In this document: positions 20,095 through 29,311 of the stretch, in pieces | Layout of the letters: each line of letters begins with the position of its first letter | How positions within the stretch are numbered: position 1 is the stretch's first letter | From: Myxococcales bacterium | Lineage (GTDB): Bacteria; Myxococcota_A; Polyangia; Polyangiales; Ga0077539 | DNA length: 64,000 nt | Assembly (NCBI GenBank): GCA_016793325.1 | Contig: JAEUKI010000067.1 | Span: forward strand, 62,001-126,000 | Reading direction: 5' to 3' | Notes under the pieces: model-generated | What the model was told of the DNA's origin: nothing | Database searches by the model: none | Seen by the model: the letters and a program-made list of their open reading frames with translations, nothing else | Program-made: the position numbers and the translations under genes

Positions 20095-22260
20095 ATGCGT
20101 CGGGCACGTGTTCTCGTGTCGATCGCCCTCGCGGGGTGCGCTTCGCAGCCCCGCGCGAATCGAGCGAACGCGACAACCGTCACTGCGCCCGCACAACGCG
20201 CGTGGGTGGCCACGGGCTACCGCGAGCTGCGTTGGGATCCCGGGTGGAACCGCCCCCTTCGCGAGAGCGATCCCGCCCGGCTCGATTCATGGGGCCCCTT
20301 CGTCGCAGCGCTCGCAGCGAGCTCGTCGCAGGTCCGCGCGCAGACCGAGCCGCGCGTCGTCGAGCGCAACAGCGCAGAAGGCGATCGGCGACCGAGCGCG
20401 TTCGAGCAGCGATTTCAAAGGTTGTTCGCGCTGGGCCTCCCGGACCCGCGGGGCATGCGCTTCGTGCGAGGCGTCGCGGCGTCGCCGTACGCTCGTCGAC
20501 GCAGGGCGTGGTACGGCTGGATCGAAGCGCATCGCGCGCGCACGCGAGAGCCGCAGCTCGCGCTCTCGCTCGAGGGCGAATGGGAGCTCGTTCGCGGGCC
20601 GCTCGAGCCCCTGGACCTCGCGCGGTTCGAGCGCGAATCGTTCGAGTCCCTGCGTTGTTCGGTCACCGATCGCACCTCGGCGAGCTGCCCGTGGCTCGCG
20701 GTGCTCATGATCGCGCGGGCGCTCGGCGACCCGACCTCGCGCGCGTGGCGAGCGGCGCTCGCGATCGACCCCACGGCGGCCGAACCCGCGCTCGCGGACG
20801 CGCTGATCGCTCGCCCACACAATCAAATCGCACGACATTTTCAAGACGGAAACGACCTCGAAGCGGTGCGCTCGACGCGCGCGCTCCTCGCGCATTTCGA
20901 GCGTCACTCGCCGGCCGACGCTCGATCGTCGAACCGGGTGCTCGTCAGCCCCGCGCAACGCGAAGCGCTGCGCTTAGCCATGGAGGCGCTTCGGCGAGCG
21001 ACGAGCCGCGAAGCGTCTTCGCAGCCGACCTCGCGCGTCGCGCAGCTCGTGGCGGACCTGGCAGACTGTCCTGCGCCCGAGCGGACAGAGCCGATCGAGT
21101 GCCCTGCGATGGACGAGCTCGCGCGCATCGGCGAAAACGCGATCGAGCCGCTCATCGTCGCGCTCGAGCGCGATCGAAGGCCGACGCGATTCACGCGCGT
21201 GGTCGGGCGAGAGTTCGCTCCGGTCGCGATGCTCGCGGATACGCTCCTTGCGCAGTGGTTCGTCGATCTCGGCGAGCACGAGATCAGCGTCGCGCCGAGC
21301 GCGCCGGACGAGCAACGATGGGCCGCGAGCGCCGCGGCGTATCGCGCGTATCGCGGGTCGTTGCGAGGACGAACGCCGATTCGCGCGTTGATCGACCGAT
21401 GGACGGATCCGACGCGCTCGTGCTCGTCGGTCGGACCGCTGCGCAGCGCATGGATGAATTGTGGTCACCGTTGCACGACTCCGTTCGAACGGGCGACGGT
21501 CGACGAGCGAAGGCGCATCGTCGAAGGGATCGTTCCCGTGGTCTCGCGCTGCGGAGGCGAGAGCTATTGTGTGCTGAGTCGATGGCTCGAAGCGGCGCCG
21601 CCTGGAGCTGATCGCGAAGCGCTGATCGAGCGCATTTTTGCAGCGGATCGTCGCACGCCACAGCTGTTCGAACACCTCGTGCGAGACCGCGAGCGACGAT
21701 CGGAGCGCGATCGAAGGAGCTTCGCGCTCAGGCACTTCGCAGCGTTCGATGGCGAGCCGACGCTCGAAGCGTGGGCCTCGCGGATCGACGCCGTCGCGTC
21801 GCTGGGTGACGATCCAGCGCTGAACAGCCTCGTGCTCGAGACGCTGCGCGCGCGGGGAGTACTTCGTGCGCCGACGCGACGCGCGCTCCTCGTGCGGCTG
21901 ACGACGGCGCGGACGACCGCGGTCGCGCGCGAGATGCTCGCGCCGCTGCTCGCCGATCGCACAGTGATCGGGACGCTGCAAATTCAGCGAGAAAAGTCGC
22001 TGCTCACCGAGGGAGGCGCGTCGCGATGGGCGGGCCGTACGCCGAGCGCCCCCGAGGGAACCTTCCCGTGGCGCGCGTGCGATTCGATCGCGATGGAGCT
22101 GTGTTCCAATGAGGGCGCGCTGCTCGACTCGGTGAGCGCCAGGGACGCGCACATCGCGCGTTGTGCGCGCGTGGGGCCGCGCGCGGTGATGGGCGGGGCG
22201 CCGCACACCGCGTGCACGAACAGCGTCACGGTGCACGCGAGGGCGATGTCGGGCGAGTGA
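20095..22260 (+). CDS. HEAT-like lipoprotein, paralogue of 6661-8988 product
   Basis: The 721-residue product has a lipoprotein signal (lipobox ALAGC near residue 13). The ATG is preceded by a GAAGGGGG ribosome-binding site, favouring it over the GTG two codons upstream. It shares the architecture of the 6661-8988 product: an early PDPRGM motif, a helical core with MDELARIGENAIEPLIVALE, then LADRTVIG and the terminal FPWRACD. An extra C-terminal tail is rich in Ala and Cys. The function is unknown; the matched ends suggest one uncharacterised lipoprotein family duplicated within this region. Confidence 0.8.
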   Translation: MRRARVLVSIALAGCASQPRANRANATTVTAPAQRAWVATGYRELRWDPGWNRPLRESDPARLDSWGPFVAALAASSSQVRAQTEPRVVERNSAEGDRRPSAFEQRFQRLFALGLPDPRGMRFVRGVAASPYARRRRAWYGWIEAHRARTREPQLALSLEGEWELVRGPLEPLDLARFERESFESLRCSVTDRTSASCPWLAVLMIARALGDPTSRAWRAALAIDPTAAEPALADALIARPHNQIARHFQDGNDLEAVRSTRALLAHFERHSPADARSSNRVLVSPAQREALRLAMEALRRATSREASSQPTSRVAQLVADLADCPAPERTEPIECPAMDELARIGENAIEPLIVALERDRRPTRFTRVVGREFAPVAMLADTLLAQWFVDLGEHEISVAPSAPDEQRWAASAAAYRAYRGSLRGRTPIRALIDRWTDPTRSCSSVGPLRSAWMNCGHRCTTPFERATVDERRRIVEGIVPVVSRCGGESYCVLSRWLEAAPPGADREALIERIFAADRRTPQLFEHLVRDRERRSERDRRSFALRHFAAFDGEPTLEAWASRIDAVASLGDDPALNSLVLETLRARGVLRAPTRRALLVRLTTARTTAVAREMLAPLLADRTVIGTLQIQREKSLLTEGGASRWAGRTPSAPEGTFPWRACDSIAMELCSNEGALLDSVSARDAHIARCARVGPRAVMGGAPHTACTNSVTVHARAMSGE

Positions 22261-22345
22261 GCGGTGTGTGATTGCGGTTCGTGCGTTGCCAGGGAGTTCC
22301 GAAGGAGTGCTGGGGAGCGGTGATCGCAACCTGCAAATTCGCTCA

Positions 22346-22405
22346 CAGAACTCGGGCTGCTGTGAACCGGGAGCCAAGGGCCCGGCAATGCGAGTTCTGT
22401 CAGTA
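22346..22405 (+). terminator. Possible intrinsic terminator
   Basis: CAGAACTCG (22346-22354) pairs with CGAGTTCTG (22391-22399), with inner pairing between CCGGG and CCCGG, and TCAGTAATTTTT follows. It lies 86 bp after the stop of the 20095 gene. The loop is long for a classic terminator, so the call is tentative. The rest of the 256-bp gap shows nothing clear. Confidence 0.4.
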
Positions 22406-22516
22406 ATTTTTCAGGATAGAGTCGCGTGTCTTCCAACGTTGCGCAGGACGTCCCCTGCGCACGATCCGCAATCACACCCAGGGAGCGAGCGGCGTGCGAA
22501 TGCTACGCTCGTGTCC

Positions 22517-24487
22517 ATGAACTTGAACTTCGGGTGCGGGAGCCTTCGCGCGGGAGGCGTGGTGGTCGTGTTGTCGTTGCTCACGGCAGCGTGCGAACCA
22601 CCACGAACACCTGCGGACGGTGGCGTTGGAAGCGATGGCGACGCTGGCGCAACCGTCGGCGTAGACAGTGGCGAGGAAGCCGGCATGGACGGCGGCTCCG
22701 TTGACGACGCCTCTGTTGACAGCGGCGTCGTGGATAGCGGTCTCGACGATGTCGCGCCCGGCGTCTGGCGCACCGAGCGCATCAGGAATCCGCTGCCCGG
22801 AGCTCGGGGCGCGTGGGTCACGAACGAACGCGAGCTGTGGGCGATCTCGGGGTTTCGCCTCGTGCGACACACCGACACGACGAGCGTCGTCGGGACGATC
22901 GAAGCGAGGTCGCTCGGCGTCAACACGCGCGTTTGGCTGCGACAAAATCGCGAGCCCTGGATCATCGTCGAATCGGGCAAGCTTCAACGCTTCGACGGAA
23001 CGACACTTCGGACCGAGTTCGATGCAGGAGACCGGTCGCTTCGGGTGATCACGAGCGAGACCAACGAGCTCTGGCTCTATGAGGGAGATGGGGTTCGCCG
23101 ATGGAACGGGACGTCCTTCGACCCACCCGTCAACGTTCTTCCAGACTGCGCGCTGGACAACGGCGACCTCGTGTACGTCGACGGCGCGAATATCATGTTG
23201 CGTCGCCTCACCGGCGGCACAGCGATCATCACGCCGGCACCAGATGCTTCCCCGAGCTTCAACTGTAGCGGTCGATCCTTGTTGTTGCGAACCGCCGCGC
23301 TCGGACACAGCCCGGAGTTCGCGGTGGTCGATATCGACACGGGCGCGCGGCGGACGGTGATGCCGGTGTTCGGCGGGTATTTCACCAATCATCGACAGAG
23401 GATCTCGATCACGTCCCCCAGCACGTTCGAGCGTATTTCGTCCACACACGAAGTGACGCCTGGAACGTGGGCTTCGCCCCTGCCGATCGAGAGCAACCTC
23501 ATCGAAGCGCTCGACATGGCGCCGGACAGCAACGCGACGTTCATTCGCGCGCGCAGCGGAGCCGTGTACGTGTATCGCGCAGGCGCGTGGCAAACCTTCG
23601 AAGAGACGCTCGCGGGCGGACAGCTCTGGGGGCGTCGCGGCGGACCTCCGCTCGCGCTGTTCGCGGCGCAGTCGTGGGCGCGACGCGACGCGACGGGCGC
23701 GTGGCGAGTCGCTGAGTACCCGCGTCTCATGGACGATCCTGCTGGGCGCCCGACCCGCACGCTCGTTCGAGGGCGCGGCAACGAAGCGTACTTGCGCACG
23801 CCGAGCCGCAGGCTCGTACAGTGGTCGCCCGAGCGTGATTTTCGCGAGATTTCGCTGCCGGCATTCGAAGGAGAGGTCATTCAGGCCGACGCCGAAGACG
23901 ACATCCTCGTGCAGAACACGGCGCTCGATCACTGGAACGGGCGATCGTTCACGCGGCTCGCGCCGCTCTACGCGAACAAGAGAGACTTTCGGCGCGACGC
24001 GATGGGCAACTGGTTCGTCCTCGTCAGCGCGGTGAACGCTCCCCCGCTCTACACACAACAGTCGCTCCATCGTTTCGACGGGACCATGTGGCGGCAGGTG
24101 ATCTATTTCGGTCAGGCGCAACCCGGCTTTCTTGAGGGTCAACTCGAGTTCGACAGTCGCGGCGGGATGTGGGCGGTGCTCACCAATCACGTGGCGCGCG
24201 TCACCGGATCGACCTCAGCCATCGTGTACGGTGATCCGATGACCAACTATCGTCAGCTCTCGGGCGCGCTCATTGGAGATCGGCTGATTCTCTCGGATGT
24301 TGCAAGCCCTGCGGGATCGGGACCGGTGATCGTGACGATCGACACCGCGACGAGCGAGGTTCGAAGCGTGTCGATCCCACCGTCACCCTTGAGCACGAGC
24401 ACGGTCGAGACGACTTGGATCTCGAGCGCCGAGCACATTTGGGCGGCGTCGGGCGGCGCTGTGCAGCGGCTCGATCTGGCCCCGTGA
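22517..24487 (+). CDS. Lipoprotein with propeller-like repeats
   Basis: The 656-residue product has a lipoprotein signal (lipobox LTAAC near residue 28). An Asp/Gly/Ser-rich linker follows (about 32-75, many GVDSG-like units) and then a long strand-rich domain with repeated WxxRDATGAWR, LQRFDGT and LHRFDGTMWR units, typical of a beta-propeller. The linker resembles surface spacers found in many myxobacterial lipoproteins. It is probably exposed in the periplasm or on the outer surface and binds a ligand or partner. No catalytic motif is visible. Confidence 0.75.
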   Translation: MNLNFGCGSLRAGGVVVVLSLLTAACEPPRTPADGGVGSDGDAGATVGVDSGEEAGMDGGSVDDASVDSGVVDSGLDDVAPGVWRTERIRNPLPGARGAWVTNERELWAISGFRLVRHTDTTSVVGTIEARSLGVNTRVWLRQNREPWIIVESGKLQRFDGTTLRTEFDAGDRSLRVITSETNELWLYEGDGVRRWNGTSFDPPVNVLPDCALDNGDLVYVDGANIMLRRLTGGTAIITPAPDASPSFNCSGRSLLLRTAALGHSPEFAVVDIDTGARRTVMPVFGGYFTNHRQRISITSPSTFERISSTHEVTPGTWASPLPIESNLIEALDMAPDSNATFIRARSGAVYVYRAGAWQTFEETLAGGQLWGRRGGPPLALFAAQSWARRDATGAWRVAEYPRLMDDPAGRPTRTLVRGRGNEAYLRTPSRRLVQWSPERDFREISLPAFEGEVIQADAEDDILVQNTALDHWNGRSFTRLAPLYANKRDFRRDAMGNWFVLVSAVNAPPLYTQQSLHRFDGTMWRQVIYFGQAQPGFLEGQLEFDSRGGMWAVLTNHVARVTGSTSAIVYGDPMTNYRQLSGALIGDRLILSDVASPAGSGPVIVTIDTATSEVRSVSIPPSPLSTSTVETTWISSAEHIWAASGGAVQRLDLAP

Positions 24488-24514
24488 GCGAGCGAAGCGG
24501 CGCGTGCTACAGCG

Positions 24515-25288
24515 CTACAGACACGCGTTGACTCGAATATTGCACACGCGACCCGGGGCGCAGGTGCGCGCGGGGGGACAGCAGATTTGGCCGCTGTTTC
24601 CGCAGGCGCGGCACACGCCCCCGTTGCAGTAGTTGAGCGTGGCGCAGGTCGAGCCCGCGCAGCACGGAGCGCCGGTGGTCCCGCAGGCGCGGCACGTTCC
24701 TGTGTCGCACATGAGGCCCGCCCCGCACATCGAGCCCGTGCAGCACGGCTGCGAAGCGCCGCCGCACGCGGCGCACGTCCCCGCGTTGCAGAAGCTCCCA
24801 GCGCCGCACGAGTTGCCCGCGCAGCACGTTTGCCCGACGCCGCCGCACGCGACGCAGCGACTGCCGTTGCAGACGAAGCCGGTGTCGCACGCGGTTCCGC
24901 AGCACGCTTGTCCGAGGCGTCCGCAGCGCTCGCAGAGGCCGCCGATGCACGCGTTGCCTGCGCTGCACGACATCCCCGCGCAGCAGGGAAAATCCGTCGC
25001 TCCGCAGGTGGGGCCCGCGGGGACGTCCATCGACATCATCGTGGGGCTGTCCGTGCTCACGTCCGCGACGACCCCGCTGTCGCTCACGCCGCGATCGCTC
25101 GCGACGTCGAATCCTGGGGTCGGCGCGTCGGTGATCACGTCCATGGCGACGCCAGAATCACTGACCGTTCGCACGTCCGACGACGCGTCGCGCGGGCGCG
25201 CATCGGGGCGAGCGTCGTCCACGACTGCGCACGCCGTAGCGGCGAGGGCCGCGGCGAGCGACGACCACGAGCGAGCGCGTAAGTTCAT
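24515..25288 (-). CDS. Cys-rich repeat lipoprotein
   Basis: The 257-residue product has a lipoprotein signal (ATAC near residue 20) and an Asp/Ser/Val-rich linker to about residue 90. At least five tandem modules of about 26 residues follow, with the pattern CxACGxxGQxCCxGxxCGxGxxCxxGxC, about eight Cys per module. The spacing differs from that of the 9610-11157 protein, so they are separate families. A disulfide-stapled extracellular rod is likely. It is convergent with the propeller lipoprotein gene (26 bp between stops). Its upstream gap carries five evenly phased palindromes (25353-25449), suggesting tight regulation. Confidence 0.8.
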   Translation of the reverse strand: MNLRARSWSSLAAALAATACAVVDDARPDARPRDASSDVRTVSDSGVAMDVITDAPTPGFDVASDRGVSDSGVVADVSTDSPTMMSMDVPAGPTCGATDFPCCAGMSCSAGNACIGGLCERCGRLGQACCGTACDTGFVCNGSRCVACGGVGQTCCAGNSCGAGSFCNAGTCAACGGASQPCCTGSMCGAGLMCDTGTCRACGTTGAPCCAGSTCATLNYCNGGVCRACGNSGQICCPPARTCAPGRVCNIRVNACL

Positions 25289-25352
25289 GAATATCGAGCG
25301 ATTGGAGCACCGCTGCGCCGCGCGTGTCCAATCGCGAGCCTCGAGCGGGCCG

Positions 25353-25449
25353 CCACCGAGTGGCTGCCGCTACGCCACCAGTGGCTGCGAGCACGCCACC
25401 CAGTGGCTGGCACCACGCCACTGGTGGCTGCCCCCGCGCCACCAAGTGG
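25353..25449 (-). promoter_or_regulatory. Phased array of five CCAC-N2/3-GTGG palindromes
   Basis: Five palindromes lie at 25353-25363, 25375-25384, 25396-25406, 25418-25427 and 25439-25449. Each reads GCCAC, two or three bases, then GTGGCTG. Their centres are 21.5 bp apart every time, close to two helical turns, so all face the same side of the DNA. A sixth half-site GTGG lies at 25460. The array fills the gap upstream of the lipoprotein gene that starts at 25288 and ends at the stop of the gene at 25466. This suits cooperative binding by a repressor or activator. Confidence 0.6.
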
Positions 25450-25465
25450 CTGCGCGCGCGTGGCG

Positions 25466-25927
25466 CTATGCGCGCGGTTGCGCCGCTTGTTGGATCGCTT
25501 CGACCAGCTCTTTTCCTTTGCGAACGCGGTAGCTCCACGTTTGTCCGTCGCGCAGCGTGACGACGACGTCGTCCGAGATGAGCCCCGTGTCGAGCGTGAC
25601 GCCCATGATCTGCGGATAGAACACGACCGCGCGCTCGAGCGTCCCGAAGTTGAACGAGTGCGGGACGAACGCGAGGCCTTCGGGGGCGACGTAGAGCGTT
25701 CCGCCTTGCCAATTGAGGGCGTCGCCGGGGCGGAGGCAGTTGGCGCTGACCTCTTGCCGCGCGACGAGCGCCGACGGAACGGGCGCGATCGTGGGCGCAG
25801 CCTGTCGATGCAGCAACATGAGCTGCTTGCAGTACTGACAGCGAAGGATGTCCGCGGTGGGCGTCGTCTCGAGCGAGCCACCACAGTTCACACACTTGAG
25901 CGGGAGGAGCCCGACCGGAGCCTGCAT
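25466..25927 (-). CDS. Zinc-ribbon protein with PH/GRAM-like domain
   Basis: The 153-residue product begins with a zinc ribbon, CVNCGG followed by CQYC (about residues 12-33). A strand-rich domain comes after it (GTLYVAPEGLAFVPHSFNFG, and VVFYPQIMGVTLDTGLISDDVVVTL), resembling bacterial PH or GRAM-like modules. The C-terminus is helical with Ala/Gln. It probably binds a partner or membrane lipid rather than catalysing a reaction. It follows the 25978 gene by 50 bp on the same strand, and both encode zinc ribbons, so they may act together. Confidence 0.7.
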   Translation of the reverse strand: MQAPVGLLPLKCVNCGGSLETTPTADILRCQYCKQLMLLHRQAAPTIAPVPSALVARQEVSANCLRPGDALNWQGGTLYVAPEGLAFVPHSFNFGTLERAVVFYPQIMGVTLDTGLISDDVVVTLRDGQTWSYRVRKGKELVEAIQQAAQPRA

Positions 25928-25977
25928 TCGCCGACGATACCCGCGGTTTCGTTCGACGAAAACCCCGACGGCGACGA

Positions 25978-27258
25978 TCACCCCACGAGCACGACGTCGT
26001 CCGCAGAGAGCTCGGCGCGACGCATGGTCCAGCGCGGCTCGCTCGCAATCGGCGGCGCGTCTTCGAAGAGCCTCGTCTCGTCGCCGGGCACCGCCACGAG
26101 CGCGGTGCTTCTCCCTCGCTCGACGAGGGTCATGAATACTTGTGCTTCGCGGTCGCCCGTCGTGAACGGCGCGCCCCCTTCGACGAGCGTCCACGCCGAA
26201 ATGACCGTCGCGCGCGGCTCGAACGCGAGGTCGAGCGCCATCGACGGCCCCTCTTCGCCGACGGGATCGAGCACGATGATCGGGCGACGGAGCGTCGCGC
26301 GCGCGTCGGCGACGAGCCTCCCGCGCACGGTGTAGCGCCGGCCCGAGACGCGAACCGCGGAGCCGACGCGGGCGTCGCGGACCGTGGGAGCCGCGGACGC
26401 AAAGCGCGAGAGCCAGAGCAAGCTCGCGGCGGACGCGAGCGCAAAGGCCCCGGGAATCAACGGGTAGAGGTTGGGGTGGGTCGCGTGCGTTCCGGTGATG
26501 GTGCGCGTCAGGGCGAGGAGAAAGAGCATCGGCAGCGCCGCGAACACCGCGACGATCGCGTACTGCCAACGGCCGCTCAGCGACGCGGGCGCGGGCTGCT
26601 CGTGGCCGATCCACGCGAGCTGCTCGTCGAGCGTGTTCGTCTGCGGTTCTGCCACGCGCTTGTCGACCGTGTTGACCGCGCCGCAGCCCGAGCATGTCGG
26701 AGTCGCGCTCGTCTTCGAGAGCCCCGAGCCGCACAGCCGACAGCGCGGCCGCTCGCCGACCTCGATGGGCGCGAGGGCGCGCAGCGCGGGCGGCGGTTTT
26801 CGTAGGGCCCACAGCGTGACAAATGTCGCGGTGAGCGTGCTCGAGGCCCACAGCGCAAAGGCAAACACCTGCCACCACGCGCTGACGACGGCCATCTCCG
26901 CCGTGTCTCCTGTGGCGCTCTGCTTGAGCTTCATCAGCGCCTTCAACGTCAGCGTCGGGGGAACCTCCGACACGATGTTGGCCGCCGCCATCGCCGCGAA
27001 GAAGATCCCCGACGACCCCGCGATCGCGAGCATCGCGAGGGCGAAATCTCTCGACGTTGCGTCGCGTCGCTGCGCGCGTTGCTGCGCGCGAGACGAGAGG
27101 ATCAGGGCCTTTTCGAGCGCCTCGTCGACGGCTGCGCGCTGCGCGGGGTCGAGCGGCGCGGCGGCTCCACATCGGGTGCACGGCGCCGTCGCGTCGACGA
27201 GCGTCACGGCGTGCTGCTCACCACAATGGCGGCAAGGCGCCAGAAACCCAGCGCTCAT
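25978..27258 (-). CDS. Membrane protein with two zinc ribbons
   Basis: The 426-residue product starts with a Cys-rich ribbon (CRHCGEQH then CTRCG, about 9-30). A helical region and two likely membrane spans follow (about 75-95 and 125-145). A second ribbon (CRLCG then CSGCG, about 175-195) precedes two further spans (about 235-255 and 265-285). The C-terminal 130 residues are soluble and strand-rich. Ribbon-plus-membrane proteins of this kind are usually uncharacterised. It shares its strand and the ribbon theme with the gene at 25466, so the pair may form one membrane assembly; this is an inference. Confidence 0.7.
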   Translation of the reverse strand: MSAGFLAPCRHCGEQHAVTLVDATAPCTRCGAAAPLDPAQRAAVDEALEKALILSSRAQQRAQRRDATSRDFALAMLAIAGSSGIFFAAMAAANIVSEVPPTLTLKALMKLKQSATGDTAEMAVVSAWWQVFAFALWASSTLTATFVTLWALRKPPPALRALAPIEVGERPRCRLCGSGLSKTSATPTCSGCGAVNTVDKRVAEPQTNTLDEQLAWIGHEQPAPASLSGRWQYAIVAVFAALPMLFLLALTRTITGTHATHPNLYPLIPGAFALASAASLLWLSRFASAAPTVRDARVGSAVRVSGRRYTVRGRLVADARATLRRPIIVLDPVGEEGPSMALDLAFEPRATVISAWTLVEGGAPFTTGDREAQVFMTLVERGRSTALVAVPGDETRLFEDAPPIASEPRWTMRRAELSADDVVLVG

Positions 27259-27468
27259 GAGGGCACAGCCCGTCCTGCGTCATCCATCGACACGGCGGCG
27301 GATGTATACACCGGCTCTCGAAAGTTAAACCACGCCCCAATCAGAACGTCGTAGAAGCGAGACGAGCGTCGGCCATACACGAGGCAGTCGAACTCGAGTC
27401 GAACCGCGACGAATCGATCGACGAAAGCGCGGCGATCGAAGGAGCGGCGGTCGAGGTGAGCGACGAAG
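27259..27468. promoter_or_regulatory. Divergent promoter region with TGTATACA
   Basis: This 210-bp gap separates leftward (start 27258) and rightward (start 27469) genes. It contains the palindrome TGTATACA at 27303-27310, which could act as an extended -10 on the minus strand about 45 bp from that start. The best -35 candidate, TTTAAC, is spaced only 15 bp away, so the call is weak. Confidence 0.3.
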
Positions 27469-28170
27469 ATGCCCCCATCCAACCTACGCGTCGAACGAAT
27501 CGAGCTCGTGGTCGAGTGCGGGCGAGGAGCGAGCGCGCGCTTTCCGTGGCCGCACTGGGTGCAGGACAACGGAGACGAACCGCCGGGGCACGATCCGCTG
27601 CTGCACGTTCGCGCGGACGCGAGCGTGTTCGTGGGCGAGGACGAGCCGGGTCTGCTCGTGTTGCGCGGCGACGCGAGCCCGCTCGAGATCGGGACGTTCG
27701 TCGCAGCGCTGATCGAGTACGGGGCCCCGCGCGAGGAGACCCTTCGCGCGCTCAGCGCGCAAGCGGCGCTCGCGAAACTTGTCGACCTCGACGGGATCGT
27801 CGTGGCGGGCGGGGTTCGGCTGTACTCCGAGCGCGGGCTCGAAGTGGCGCCGGGCTGCTGCGCGGGAGCCGAGAGCTTCAGCGAGTGGATCGCGCCGCGC
27901 GACGAGTCGTGGTCACCGTGGTGCGGGCACGACCCGGGCGCGTACTTCACCGTGCGCGACGACGTGATCGACGTGCAGCTCGAGCGAGAGGTCCTGCGGG
28001 CGCTCGATCGGGCGAGCTTCGAAGCGGCGCTGGCGACGTGCGCGCGCGAAGCGCGGGCGTTTTGTGGGATGCTTCGGCGATGGCTGAACGAGCGGTGCAC
28101 GCCCGAGGTCGCGAGCGCGATCGCGGCGAGGATCGAGCGCGACTGGGGGATCGGAGCCGAGGGCTTATGA
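27469..28170 (+). CDS. Uncharacterised acidic protein
   Basis: The 233-residue product has no signal peptide or membrane span. It is mixed alpha/beta with many acidic residues and several Trp (FPWPHWVQDNGDE, WIAPRDESWSPWCGHD). The ATG start is clear. The next gene starts 57 bp downstream on the same strand and also encodes an acidic soluble protein. No family was recognised and no catalytic motif is apparent. Confidence 0.65.
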   Translation: MPPSNLRVERIELVVECGRGASARFPWPHWVQDNGDEPPGHDPLLHVRADASVFVGEDEPGLLVLRGDASPLEIGTFVAALIEYGAPREETLRALSAQAALAKLVDLDGIVVAGGVRLYSERGLEVAPGCCAGAESFSEWIAPRDESWSPWCGHDPGAYFTVRDDVIDVQLEREVLRALDRASFEAALATCAREARAFCGMLRRWLNERCTPEVASAIAARIERDWGIGAEGL

Positions 28171-28227
28171 CAGACACCGCGCGAGTCCACTGAGGATAAG
28201 TGAGCGTGGTGTAGAGGGAATGTTCAA

Positions 28228-29262
28228 ATGCGAGATTCAGAGCACCGTCCCCAGGAGGGGGCGATCGAGGCGTTTTGGGCGTGGTGGCCGACGGTGGCGC
28301 AGGTCATCGCGAGGTCGTTTCGCGACAAGGGGCTCGGGCAAGAGCTCATTCACGCGATCGCGGAGCACGTGGCGGCGATCGACGACAGGCTCGACTGGGA
28401 GTTCGGGCCCGGCGTGAAGAGCGAGCATCATTTTTGTTTGTCGGGGAAGGGCGATCCCGCGCTGCGCGTCGTGGCCGAGCGGTGGCTCAGGGGCGCGCCG
28501 AAGGGCGATCCGACGTGGGAGTTCTACGCGTCTCGCCAGGGAAATCCCAGGGGAGGAATGAAGCTCGAGATCAACGGCTTCGCGCTCGAGCTCGACCAGG
28601 TGGCCTTCGTGCTCGAGGAGGACGAAGGCCGCGAGCGGCTGCACGTGAAGGTGTTTCACCCGCTCTTCTCGAAGATCAACGACGAGCAGCTCGCGATGCG
28701 CATCGCGTTCATCGCGCTCGACAACACGCTCGGCGAGGACGACGTCGAGCGTTGGATCGGCGCGATCGAGCTCGGCGAAGGGGTCGCGGTCGCGCCCGTG
28801 ATGCTCTCGGCGCTGCGCGAGCGCGTCCGCGCGTTTGCCTCGAAGGCGACGGGCGAACGGTGGACGCTGCTCGAGGGCTCGATCGACGGAGCGCCGATCT
28901 TCGTGCTCGTGAACACCGCGATCAAGCGGGTCGATCACCTCTTGCTCGACATGCACGTGGAGGTGGTGATTCCCCTCGCGGAGCCGACGGAAGAAGGGCT
29001 CACGATCAGCAAAGAAGCGGACGTGCTCAACGCGATGCAAGACGAGCTCGACGCGCTGCTCGGCGACGAAGCGATCCACGTCGCCCGCGAGACGACGAGG
29101 GGAAAGCGGATCCTGCACTATCACGTGATGGAGGGCGGCCCCGCCGCGGCGCTCTTCGAGCGATGGCGCAGCCGCTACGACGGTCGAGACGGCCACGCGT
29201 ACGCGATCGAGGTGCTCTTCTCGAACGACCCGCAGTGGGACGTCTTGCGTCGTTGGATGTAA
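28228..29262 (+). CDS. Uncharacterised cytoplasmic protein
   Basis: The 344-residue product is soluble, acidic and mixed alpha/beta. It begins with FWAWWPTVAQVIARSF and contains strands typical of proteins scored against polymorphic partners (LEINGFALELDQVAFVLEEDE). The general look resembles DUF695-like regulator families, but I cannot assign it with confidence. It sits 57 bp after the 27469 gene and 49 bp before the 29312 gene, so these may form one transcript. Confidence 0.65.
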   Translation: MRDSEHRPQEGAIEAFWAWWPTVAQVIARSFRDKGLGQELIHAIAEHVAAIDDRLDWEFGPGVKSEHHFCLSGKGDPALRVVAERWLRGAPKGDPTWEFYASRQGNPRGGMKLEINGFALELDQVAFVLEEDEGRERLHVKVFHPLFSKINDEQLAMRIAFIALDNTLGEDDVERWIGAIELGEGVAVAPVMLSALRERVRAFASKATGERWTLLEGSIDGAPIFVLVNTAIKRVDHLLLDMHVEVVIPLAEPTEEGLTISKEADVLNAMQDELDALLGDEAIHVARETTRGKRILHYHVMEGGPAAALFERWRSRYDGRDGHAYAIEVLFSNDPQWDVLRRWM

Positions 29263-29311
29263 GCGCGACCGCGGACGGTCGATACGCGGTAGCATCCACG
29301 GCGCAGCGCGT

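Noticed and set aside
24507..24968. Alternative minus-strand frame of 153 codons inside the Cys-rich lipoprotein
   Set aside because: It is a different frame of the same repeats; only the 257-residue frame has a signal peptide and intact Cys modules.
25353..25449. CRISPR array
   Set aside because: The repeated unit is only about 10-17 bp with 4-9 bp between units and no cas genes; it is a set of palindromes, not repeat-spacer units.
27255..27440. Minus-strand short frame ending in ATGA against the start of the 25978-27258 gene
   Set aside because: The overlap is suggestive, but no good start codon or ribosome-binding site is present and the frame would run into the opposing gene at 27469.
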